A stretch of 5,828 nt of DNA from an uncultured Rhodanobacteraceae bacterium (GTDB lineage: Bacteria > Pseudomonadota > Gammaproteobacteria > Xanthomonadales > Ahniellaceae): positions 1 through 5,828 of the forward strand of contig CALMWD010000313.1 of the NCBI GenBank assembly GCA_937873105.1, written 5' to 3'. Under the pieces are notes generated by a model. The model did not search any database and had not been told where the DNA came from. It saw only the letters and a program-made list of their open reading frames with translations. Each line of letters starts with the position of its first letter. The stretch's first letter is position 1. Shown piece by piece: positions 1 to 5,272 of the stretch. The translations under genes were made by a program, and so were the position numbers.

Positions 1-300
1 GCGCTGGCCGTCGCAGTCGAACAGGGTCTCGCCGTCCAGCACCAGCGGTGCGACCACCGGCCACTCGGCCTCGACCAGTTCGTGCGCGAAGGCGTGCTCC
101 TCGCGGATCGCCGCATCGGTCCAGCGGCCGGGCCGGTAGAACTTCGCGATCAGCGGCTCGCCGGCCTCGATGCCGACCTGGTAGACGCGGTTCTCGAAAC
201 TGTTCAGGGCCAGCAGGCGCCCGTCCGGCTCGAAACCGAGCGCCGACACCGCGTCGAGCACGAAGTCCGGCGAGAGTTCGGCGAACGGCGTCGGGTTCAT
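1..300 (-). CDS. srkA: Stress response kinase A (SrkA/YihE family), N-terminal 100 residues, truncated by window edge
   Basis: The first 100 residues are visible, starting at the ATG at 300 and running off the left edge. They match the N-lobe of the SrkA/YihE Ser/Thr kinase family (about 330 residues, APH-like fold). Diagnostic signatures are LNSFENRVYQ at residues 32-41, LIAKFYRPGRW at 50-60 with K53 as the probable ATP-binding lysine, and the following EEH at 67-69, probably on the helix that pairs with that lysine. In E. coli this cytoplasmic kinase protects against stress-induced death and is linked to Cpx/MazEF stress signalling. The start lies 4 bases after the thioesterase stop, with no strong Shine-Dalgarno (only a weak GAAG-like stretch), so it is probably translated by coupling from the hemF-thioesterase unit. 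The catalytic loop and C-lobe lie outside the window, so intactness cannot be judged. Confidence 0.9.
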   Translation of the reverse strand, partial: MNPTPFAELSPDFVLDAVSALGFEPDGRLLALNSFENRVYQVGIEAGEPLIAKFYRPGRWTDAAIREEHAFAHELVEAEWPVVAPLVLDGETLFDCDGQR

Positions 301-304
301 CGCT

Positions 305-730
305 TCATCGGCCCGCGACCACGGCCAGGGTCAGGCGCGAGATGCAGACCAGGGCATCCGCGCCGTCGGTGATGCGGATCTCCCAGACCTGGGTGCTGCG
401 GCCGAGATGCAGGGGCCGTGCGGTGCCGACGACCTCGCCTTCGCGCATTGCCTTCAGGTGGTTGGCATTGATCTCGACGCCGACGACGCGGCTGCCGTCG
501 TCCGGCAGCACCATCCAGCCGGCCATCGAGCCGAGCGTTTCGGCGAGTGCGACCGAGGCGCCGCCGTGCAGCAGGCCGAAGGGCTGTTGGGTGCGGTGGT
601 CGACCGGCATCGTGCCGCGCAGGAAGTCGTCGCCGACTTCGGTGATGCGGATGCCGAGCGTGCCCTGCATCGTCTGCGCGCCGCGTGCCTCGATCGCGGC
701 GAGCTCGAAGTGTTTCCTGAAGATGCTCAT
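305..730 (-). CDS. Hotdog-fold acyl-CoA thioesterase, YdiI/PaaI-like
   Basis: A 141-residue protein, the usual length for the single-hotdog YdiI/MenI/EntH thioesterase group. The core QPFGLLHGG at 49-57 followed by [10 protein letters not shown] (59-68) matches E. coli YdiI closely; H55 and E64 correspond to the YdiI histidine and catalytic glutamate. [13 protein letters not shown] (82-94) and [13 protein letters not shown] (106-118) are further family blocks. It should hydrolyse an acyl-CoA or aroyl-CoA in the cytoplasm as a homotetramer. YdiI itself acts on 1,4-dihydroxy-2-naphthoyl-CoA in menaquinone synthesis, but relatives have many substrates and the presumed host group uses ubiquinone, so no MenI role is assigned. 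The ATG at 730 overlaps the hemF stop (ATGA) and is preceded by GGGGA at about 9 bases spacing, inside hemF. An in-frame open stretch upstream of 730 is antisense/alternate-frame shadow of hemF. Confidence 0.93.
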   Translation of the reverse strand: MSIFRKHFELAAIEARGAQTMQGTLGIRITEVGDDFLRGTMPVDHRTQQPFGLLHGGASVALAETLGSMAGWMVLPDDGSRVVGVEINANHLKAMREGEVVGTARPLHLGRSTQVWEIRITDGADALVCISRLTLAVVAGR

Positions 731-1647
731 TGCGGCCGTTCCCCGAGCCAGTCGCGCGGACGCAGGTAATCGGCCAGGCGCGCCTCCGCGGAGCCGGGTT
801 CCGGCGCATAGCCGTATTCCCAGCGCACCAGCGGTGGCAGCGACATCAGGATCGATTCGGTGCGCCCGCCGGACTGCAGTCCGAACAGGGTGCCGCGGTC
901 GAAGACCAGGTTGAACTCGACGTAGCGGCCGCGTCGATACAACTGGAACTGACGCTCGCGTTCGCCATGCGCGTCGTTGCGGCGCGCCTGCACGACCGGC
1001 GCATACGCGCGCATGAAGGCTTCGCCGACCGAACGCGTCAGCGCGAAGCAGGTCTCGGCATCGAAGCGGTTGAGGTCGTCGAAGAACAGGCCGCCGACGC
1101 CGCGCGTTTCGCCGCGATGTTTCAGGAAGAAGTAGCGGTCGCACCAGGCCTTGAATTCCTCGTACAAGCCATCGCCGAACGGCGCGACGGCATCGTGCGC
1201 GACCTGATGCCAGTGGCGGATGTCGGCATCGACCGGATAGAACGGCGTCAGGTCGAAACCGCCGCCGAACCACCAGGCGGGCGTCTCGCCGCGGGTCGCG
1301 AACAGGCGCACGTTCATGTGCGTGGTCGGGATGTGCGGGTTGCGCGGATGGAAGACCAGGGACACGCCCATCGCCGTCCACGGTTGTCCCGCGAGCTCGG
1401 GGCGATGCGCGGTCGCGCTCGGCGGCATCTGCGCGCCGTGGACTTCCGAGAAGCCGATGCCGGCCTGCTCGAACACCGCGCCGTCGCGCAGCAGGCGCGT
1501 GCGCCCGCCGCCGCCTTCGGCGCGTTGCCAGGCGTCTTCGCGGAAGCGGGCCGCGCCGTCGAGGGCCTCGACTTCGGCGCAGATCGCGTCCTGCAGGCCC
1601 ATCAGCCATTGCTTCATGCGATCCAGGTCGGGTGTGTTCGCGCTCAT
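727..1647 (-). CDS. hemF: Oxygen-dependent coproporphyrinogen III oxidase HemF
   Basis: A complete 306-residue HemF (E. coli protein about 299). It catalyses the O2-dependent oxidative decarboxylation of coproporphyrinogen III to protoporphyrinogen IX, in the cytoplasm, as a homodimer. Near-invariant family blocks are present: [13 protein letters not shown] (59-71), [11 protein letters not shown] (77-87), [13 protein letters not shown] (125-137), [17 protein letters not shown] (175-191), [20 protein letters not shown] (229-248) and [19 protein letters not shown] (260-278). The four histidines equivalent to E. coli H96, H106, H145 and H175 are H100, H110, H147 and H177, so the active site looks intact. 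The ATG at 1647 is chosen because AAGGA (1657-1661) lies 9 bases upstream and because the protein length fits. It is the first gene of a unit with the thioesterase and srkA, and is divergent from the chorismatase gene. Confidence 0.98.
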   Translation of the reverse strand: MSANTPDLDRMKQWLMGLQDAICAEVEALDGAARFREDAWQRAEGGGGRTRLLRDGAVFEQAGIGFSEVHGAQMPPSATAHRPELAGQPWTAMGVSLVFHPRNPHIPTTHMNVRLFATRGETPAWWFGGGFDLTPFYPVDADIRHWHQVAHDAVAPFGDGLYEEFKAWCDRYFFLKHRGETRGVGGLFFDDLNRFDAETCFALTRSVGEAFMRAYAPVVQARRNDAHGERERQFQLYRRGRYVEFNLVFDRGTLFGLQSGGRTESILMSLPPLVRWEYGYAPEPGSAEARLADYLRPRDWLGERPQ

Positions 1648-1725
1648 CCTGCGGATTCCTTGGCCGAACCGCTAAGATAACGGCCTTTCTTCCATCTGCG
1701 ACGCGTTGCTGCGTGTCGCCCCGCA
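1648..1725. promoter_or_regulatory. Divergent intergenic region hemF / chorismatase
   Basis: This 78-bp gap must hold the promoters of both divergent genes unless transcription enters from elsewhere. A locally AT-rich spot at 1673-1680 (TAAGATAA) is the only candidate -10 area: TAAGAT read on the plus strand, or TATCTT on the minus strand, each matching 4 of 6 consensus bases. No convincing -35 box was found at the right distance on either strand. Its position just upstream of the hemF Shine-Dalgarno would suit a hemF transcript with a short leader. Assignment is weak. Confidence 0.3.
1657..1661 (-). promoter_or_regulatory. Shine-Dalgarno of hemF
   Basis: AAGGA on the minus strand, 9 bases before the hemF ATG at 1647. 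It supports this start over the alternatives and contrasts with the divergent chorismatase gene, which has no clear Shine-Dalgarno. Confidence 0.6.
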
Positions 1726-2706
1726 ATGACCCTATCCGCTCCCATCCACACCGATGCCGGCCTGCGCCCGATGGCGCAGTCGGCCGCGGTGAACGAACCC
1801 TCGCTGGTCTGCCTGCTGCCCGGCCGTGCCAACGTGAAATATCCCGACGGCGTCGTGCTGCCCTTGCGCGATCTGGTCGGCGGCTCGCGCATCGAGTTCT
1901 GGAACGTGGCCGAAGCGCCGCGCATCGAACGGCACCAGCATTTCACGCTGCGCCATTCCGAGGACTGGCTGTTCGGCTCGCTCGAACTGGACGAAGGCGG
2001 CGATCTCGCCACCGCGACCGAACACGCCTATGGGCTGATGCAGGCGCACAGCCATCGCCTCGGCTTCGCGCATGTCGTGCGCATCTGGAACTACTTCGGG
2101 GCGATCAATGACGGCGAGGGCGACGACGAGCGATATCGCCGCTTCGTGGCCGGACGCGCGCGCGTGATCGCGCAGCCGCCGGCCGAAGGGTATGCCGCCG
2201 CGACCGCGATCGGCCTGCCCAGTCCGCCCGACCAGCTGCACGTGCACTGGCTGGCGAGCAAGCGGCCCGGCATCGCGATCGAGAATCCGCGCCAGGTGTC
2301 GGCCTTCGACTACCCGCGCGACTACGGCCCGGTCGCGCCCGGCTTCTCGCGGGCCATGCTGGTGCCGGGCGACACGCCGCTGCTGCTGATCTCGGGTACC
2401 GCCAGCATCGTCGGCCACGCCTCGCGGCACGACGACACGCTGACCCAGCTCGACGAGATCCTGACCAATCTCGATGCCCTCATCGTCGCCGCCAGCGCCC
2501 GCGCCCATGCCCGCGCCGACCTCGGCCGCGACGGACTGCTGCGCGTCTACCTGCGCGATCCCGCCGAAGCCGGAACGGTGCGCGCCCACCTGCAGCGCCT
2601 GCTCGGCGCCAATACCTGCTTCATGCTCCTGCACGGCGACGTCTGCCGCGACGACCTCCGCATCGAGATCGAAGCCGCGGTGCCGATGCGGCATGCCCTG
2701 GGCTGA
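1726..2706 (+). CDS. Chorismatase, FkbO/Hyg5/XanB2 family (often annotated pteridine-dependent deoxygenase)
   Basis: A 326-residue cytoplasmic enzyme expected to cleave chorismate to pyruvate plus a hydroxybenzoate or a dihydroxycyclohexadiene carboxylate. Family blocks: RIWNYFGAIN (119-128), ERYRRF (135-140) followed by AGRA (142-145), a Tyr-rich segment around FDYPRDYGP (194-202), GTASIVGH (224-231) then a DD-TQLDEILTNLD helix (236-250), and the C-terminal CRDDLRIEIEA (307-317). E314 or E316 is the probable catalytic glutamate. The C-terminal half resembles the YjgF/RidA-like trimer fold of the family. The best-known relative in Xanthomonadales is XanB2, which makes 3-hydroxybenzoate for xanthomonadin and 4-hydroxybenzoate for ubiquinone; product type cannot be fixed from sequence alone. 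The ATG at 1726 has no clear Shine-Dalgarno; an in-frame ATG at 1771 (residue 16) is an alternative, as the first 25 residues are not conserved-looking. Divergent from hemF. Confidence 0.9.
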   Translation: MTLSAPIHTDAGLRPMAQSAAVNEPSLVCLLPGRANVKYPDGVVLPLRDLVGGSRIEFWNVAEAPRIERHQHFTLRHSEDWLFGSLELDEGGDLATATEHAYGLMQAHSHRLGFAHVVRIWNYFGAINDGEGDDERYRRFVAGRARVIAQPPAEGYAAATAIGLPSPPDQLHVHWLASKRPGIAIENPRQVSAFDYPRDYGPVAPGFSRAMLVPGDTPLLLISGTASIVGHASRHDDTLTQLDEILTNLDALIVAASARAHARADLGRDGLLRVYLRDPAEAGTVRAHLQRLLGANTCFMLLHGDVCRDDLRIEIEAAVPMRHALG

Positions 2707-2707
2707 G

Positions 2708-2742
2708 CGCGCCGTGGCGCGATCGAACGGGCCGCGGGCGGC
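2708..2742. terminator. Two small GC hairpins in the convergent gap (possible bidirectional terminator)
   Basis: The 36 bp between the convergent stops of the chorismatase gene and the repeat-protein gene holds two adjacent inverted repeats: CGCGCC/GGCGCG (2708-2713 with 2716-2721; in practice 5 bp with a 4-base loop) and GCCGC/GCGGC (2731-2735 with 2738-2742, 2-base gap). Neither is followed by a T run on either strand, so intrinsic termination is uncertain and short GC palindromes are common at this base composition. Confidence 0.3.
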
Positions 2743-4458
2743 TCAGGGGCAGCTCGGCGAGCCGCAGATGTAGAGACCGAGATCGCCATTGGCCTGGTCG
2801 TAGTAGGCGATGACCGGTCGATCGTCCGCGCGCACCGCGACGGCCACCGCGGTACCGGCGCGACCATGGGGCAACAAGGGGCGCATCGACCCGCTCGAAC
2901 AGGTCGCCGTGGTGCAGTCGTGGAGGCCCAGTTCGTGCGTGCCGTCGAGGAAGCTGGTGCAGGCGACCACTGCAGTACCGCCCGGGCGCATGGCGAAGTC
3001 GCTGGCCGATACCGGCGAGCAACCCGGGATGCTGTAGCTCGGAGCGCTCGTGCAGTTGATGTCGCCGCAGGCGACGACGGAGGGCCATCCGCCCATGCCT
3101 TTGGCCAGCAGCAGGGCGCGACCGTCCGGGCGCAGCCGGATCCCGGCGACCTGCTGGTACTGCACGCCGCTCGTTGCCCGCAGGGTGCCGCTGGTGCAGT
3201 TCGCGTCGGCGCAGTCCCAGAAGCGCGGCGAATCGGCTCGGCCGGCGTTGCCGCCGGCCGCCAGCAAGGGGCGGCCATCGGGGCGAATGGCGATCGCGAC
3301 CTCGGTCGGATAGGTGTCGTGGTTCCGCGCCGTTCCCGAGCTGCAATCGATGTCGGCGCATTGCCAGGTGCGCATGTACGAAGGCGTGCCTCCGGATTGC
3401 ATCGTCTCGTAGACCACGACGGCGCGCCCGTCGGCGCGCAGGGCCATGTCGACGGTGCCCGGCACAACGGGCGACTCCAGCGGACTGGAGGTGCCGGCCG
3501 TGCATTCGACATTGCTGCAGGAATAGATGTGCAGGGTGTCGCTGCTGTCGTCGATGTAGGCGATCAGCGGACGACCGTCGCCGCGCAGCGCCAGGGCGAT
3601 GCCTTCGCCGGCATCGCCGGCGGTGGCGATGGTGCGCATGCTGCCGCTGCTGCACACCGCATCGGCGCAGCTGTAGAGCCGCACGCTGCCGAGCGCGTCC
3701 TCGTGATAGGCCAGCACCGGGCGCCCGTCGTCGCGCAGCGCGAGGCGCACGTACCGACCGACGTCGAGCGCGCTGTCGAGGATGCGGTCGAAGGGCAAGG
3801 GCAGCAGCGCGCACTGCGGCGTGCCGTCCACGCCGATGCCGCGGAAGTATTCGCCTTCGCGGCACTGCCCGGCGATGCGCGTCTGCACCTGGGTGGGATC
3901 GATCTGGGTGCTGCCGACCGCGTTCGGCGCGAGCATCGTGGCGGTGACGCCGCCGGGCGCAATGGCCAAGGTGCCGCTGCTGGTGATCGTGCCGCCGCTG
4001 AGCCCCGCGCCGGCCACGACCTGGGTCACGCCGACATCGTCGCCGTCGCTGAGCGAGGGCGGCAGTCCGGCCACCCCGGTGAACGGCACGCGCGCCGCGT
4101 ATTGCGCCTGCGGCGTCGCGCGCAGGACTTGCCGTGGTTGCAGCGGCAGATGCGGCGCGGTTTCGGCCCCGCCGCGCACGCGCAGTTCGAGATAACGCGG
4201 CGTGCCGTCGAAGACCGGGCCGAGATCGAGCGCCACCGTGAAGCGGCCGTCCGCGATCGGCAAGTTCTCGATCGGCTCGGCGCAGGCCAGCGCCGATCCT
4301 TGCGTGGCGACGGCATAGACGCAGGCCTCCAGGTCGAACTCGCCGACGGCGGGCGCGCCGTCCACGCGCAGCTCGCCCTGGTAGGTGAAACTGGTGTCGG
4401 CCTGCGCGAACGCGGCCAGCGGAAGTCCTGCAAACAACAGGGCAAGCATCGGTTTCAT
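2743..4458 (-). CDS. Exported protein with YQGEL-type N-terminal domain, fibre-like linker and seven C-x4-C repeats (probable beta-propeller)
   Basis: A 571-residue protein of unknown function. Residues 1-18 are a signal peptide (Lys, hydrophobic core, cleavage probably after AFA18), so it is exported. Residues 22-115 (FTYQGEL, PAVGEFDLEACVY, PRYLELRVRGG) resemble a domain found at the start of many bacterial surface/exported proteins. Residues 128-195 are a low-complexity Gly/Ser/Thr/Ala linker (GAGLSGGTITSSGTLAI, then MLAPNAVGSTQIDPTQVQTR), reminiscent of phage tail-fibre stalks. C199 and C216 enclose a loop of the type CxxGxxxRGIxxDGTxxC. Residues 225-571 are seven repeats, each RxDGRPhhAY then a C-x4-C; see the repeat entry. 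The ATG at 4458 overlaps the stop of the upstream small secreted protein (ATGA), with GGAG 13 bases upstream. Likely located in the periplasm, on the surface or secreted; a binding role is inferred from the fold only. No catalytic motif was recognised. Confidence 0.88.
   Translation of the reverse strand: MKPMLALLFAGLPLAAFAQADTSFTYQGELRVDGAPAVGEFDLEACVYAVATQGSALACAEPIENLPIADGRFTVALDLGPVFDGTPRYLELRVRGGAETAPHLPLQPRQVLRATPQAQYAARVPFTGVAGLPPSLSDGDDVGVTQVVAGAGLSGGTITSSGTLAIAPGGVTATMLAPNAVGSTQIDPTQVQTRIAGQCREGEYFRGIGVDGTPQCALLPLPFDRILDSALDVGRYVRLALRDDGRPVLAYHEDALGSVRLYSCADAVCSSGSMRTIATAGDAGEGIALALRGDGRPLIAYIDDSSDTLHIYSCSNVECTAGTSSPLESPVVPGTVDMALRADGRAVVVYETMQSGGTPSYMRTWQCADIDCSSGTARNHDTYPTEVAIAIRPDGRPLLAAGGNAGRADSPRFWDCADANCTSGTLRATSGVQYQQVAGIRLRPDGRALLLAKGMGGWPSVVACGDINCTSAPSYSIPGCSPVSASDFAMRPGGTAVVACTSFLDGTHELGLHDCTTATCSSGSMRPLLPHGRAGTAVAVAVRADDRPVIAYYDQANGDLGLYICGSPSCP
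2749..3786 (-). repeat. Seven degenerate ~50-codon repeats encoding C-x4-C blades
   Basis: Within the 571-residue protein, cysteine pairs occur at residues 264/269, 314/319, 367/372, 416/421, 464/469, 515/520 and 565/570, spaced 48-53 residues. Each is preceded by about 20 residues by an R-x-DGRP-like turn (R242, R292, R341, R392, R443, R491, R543) followed by a short hydrophobic strand ending AY or similar. The seventh unit ends directly after its second cysteine. Residues 225-242 match residues 275-292 at an exact 50-residue offset (R at both ends, LALR against ALALR), so the piece missing from the last repeat is supplied before the first: the pattern expected of a ring-closed propeller. 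The repeats resemble GRPVISYYDxxNGDLKxxxC units that I recall from many uncharacterised bacterial proteins; unit 7 (RPVIAYYDQANGDL) is the closest. The units differ in length and diverge in sequence, indicating old duplication rather than recent expansion. Confidence 0.85.
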
Positions 4459-4748
4459 GGCTCGAATCCGTCTCCGAAAAGTTCATCGCTGGGCGCGCTC
4501 GGCGACGCCCCGGTCCAGTAGCCGCCGACCAGCTCGAAGCGCGGCTGCACGCAGCCGGGACCGCCGTCGGCGGAACACAGGGACACCCGCTCGGCATCGG
4601 GCTGGCCGACGGTGCCTCGAAGCGCGTATCGACCTGCCGTCGATTCGCCGCCGCCGCCGTCGACCGTGGACCAGTCCACGCGCGTCTGCGCCGCCGCGGT
4701 CGGCAGAACACTCGCCAGCAACAGCGTCAGGGCATGCGTTCGGTTCAT
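4455..4748 (-). CDS. Small secreted protein with GTxGQPDA motif and C-terminal DGFE tail
   Basis: A 97-residue protein of unknown function. Residues 1-20 form a signal peptide (MNRTH, then a Leu/Ala core, cleavage probably after AAA20). The mature part holds DGGGGESTAGRYALRGTVGQ at 30-49, then PDA, and GGYWTG at 75-80: a compact motif set (GGG-S-G-Y-L-GT-GQPDA ... L-GGYW) that I recall from many exported proteins of Xanthomonadales and Planctomycetes, with no known activity. C58 and C66 could form a disulfide. The protein ends DELFGDGFEP, a tail resembling the IFxDGFE C-termini frequent on exported Lysobacterales proteins. Its stop overlaps the start of the 571-residue exported protein (ATGA), so the two are almost certainly co-translated and probably act together. 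The ATG at 4748 has only a weak GAGA upstream. The codon pattern and signal peptide argue for a real gene despite its size. Confidence 0.82.
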   Translation of the reverse strand: MNRTHALTLLLASVLPTAAAQTRVDWSTVDGGGGESTAGRYALRGTVGQPDAERVSLCSADGGPGCVQPRFELVGGYWTGASPSAPSDELFGDGFEP

Positions 4749-4879
4749 GGCGTCTCGATCGTGTCCATTGCAGGGTCATACGCAGAACCGCGATCCAAGG
4801 GGCCAACCGGGCTTGGCGGCGCCACCTTGGCGGGCAGCGCCCCGACGCCAACCCCGGGCTCATGGCGGCGCTGGAGTGA
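4749..4879. other. Intergenic gap upstream of the secreted pair, with no coding content
   Basis: These 131 bp separate the PIN toxin stop from the start of the 97-residue protein, both read leftward. A promoter for the secreted pair is expected here, but I see only weak candidates: TATGAC (minus strand, 4775-4780) has no -35 at proper spacing. The right half is occupied by the structured inverted repeat listed separately. Read-through from the toxin-antitoxin unit remains possible. Confidence 0.45.
4807..4857. repeat. Imperfect inverted repeat with nested hairpins
   Basis: Left arm 4807-4818 (CCGGGCTTGGCG) pairs with right arm 4846-4857 (CGCCAACCCCGG): 11 of 12 positions pair, with one C-C mismatch at 4812/4852. 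The 27-base loop contains a second hairpin, CGCCA (4820-4824) with TGGCG (4828-4832), and a weak third stem GGC/GCC (4833-4835 with 4839-4841). No T run follows on either strand, so it is not a classical intrinsic terminator; it could be a terminator-like end for the toxin-antitoxin transcript, a REP-like element or an RNA leader. Confidence 0.5.
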
Positions 4880-5272
4880 CTATGCGAGCGGGTCGATCGT
4901 GTCGAGACCGAGGCTTGCGGCCGCGGCGGACATCTGCATGTCGTGGGTGACCACGCTGATGTTCGCACCGAGCAGGGCGCAGGTGGCCAGATGGATGGCG
5001 TCGAGTGACTTGATGTGCGCTTCGATCGCCGCAGCGAAACGAAGCACGCCGTCGTCGATGCTCACCAGATTCACGCGGTCAAGCACCGGGCGGGCCATCG
5101 AGACATCCAGCGCTTCGCGACGCAGGACGCGCGCCAACTCCAGATGCAGGAGCATGGACGAAAACACCTCGTCGCCGGCCTGGGTCACCGCATCGAGCCA
5201 GCGGCGTGCCCGCAAATCGCCGCCGGGAAGCAAGGCATGCAACGCGACCGATGCGTCGATGTACCAGCGCAT
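4880..5272 (-). CDS. PIN-domain toxin (VapC-like ribonuclease)
   Basis: A 130-residue PIN-domain protein, typical VapC toxin length. The four acidic metal-binding positions are visible: D6 in MRWYIDASV, E45 in LLHLELARVLRRE, D91 in LDAIHLATCALL and D111 in VVTHDMQM. These coordinate Mg/Mn in the family, which cleaves tRNA, rRNA or mRNA and is held inactive by its partner antitoxin. The start at 5272 is chosen because the PIN fold begins within the next few residues and because it overlaps the antitoxin stop by one base (TGATG); a longer frame reaching 5347 adds only Arg-rich sequence antisense/alternate to the antitoxin gene. No Shine-Dalgarno is seen, so translation probably depends on coupling to the antitoxin. 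All key acids are present, so it is probably active. The exact RNA target is unknown. Confidence 0.92.
   Translation of the reverse strand: MRWYIDASVALHALLPGGDLRARRWLDAVTQAGDEVFSSMLLHLELARVLRREALDVSMARPVLDRVNLVSIDDGVLRFAAAIEAHIKSLDAIHLATCALLGANISVVTHDMQMSAAAASLGLDTIDPLA

Noticed and set aside
48..914. Plus-strand open frame of 288 codons opposite srkA and the thioesterase
   Set aside because: Antisense to two recognised genes, Arg/Pro/Ser-rich, no domain.
730..1680. Plus-strand open frame of 316 codons opposite hemF
   Set aside because: Antisense shadow of a clearly identified hemF, with no family similarity.
731..1726. Upstream extension of the thioesterase frame to 1726 (473 codons in total)
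   Set aside because: The extension is an alternate frame of hemF; thioesterase similarity starts exactly at the ATG at 730 and the family length is about 140 residues.
1732..2694. Minus-strand open frame of 320 codons opposite the chorismatase gene
   Set aside because: Composition is typical of a GC-driven antisense frame; the plus strand carries clear chorismatase motifs.
2708..2742. Strong intrinsic terminator between the convergent genes
   Set aside because: The hairpins are short and have no T run on either strand, so only a low-confidence terminator is reported.
2749..3786. Tandem DNA repeat or CRISPR-like array
   Set aside because: The periodicity is at the protein level only (about 50 codons, degenerate); there are no identical DNA repeats or spacers.
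2866..4521. Open frame of 551 codons on the plus strand across the repeat-protein gene
   Set aside because: It is antisense to the exported repeat protein, has Arg/Ala/Gly/His-rich composition without domains, and long stop-free antisense frames are expected at this GC content. The minus-strand frame has a signal peptide and ordered repeats.
2621..4711. Open frame of 696 codons on the minus strand spanning both secreted genes
   Set aside because: It is an alternate frame of the two secreted genes with extreme Arg/Ala content and no recognisable domain; the overlapping genes with signal peptides explain the region.
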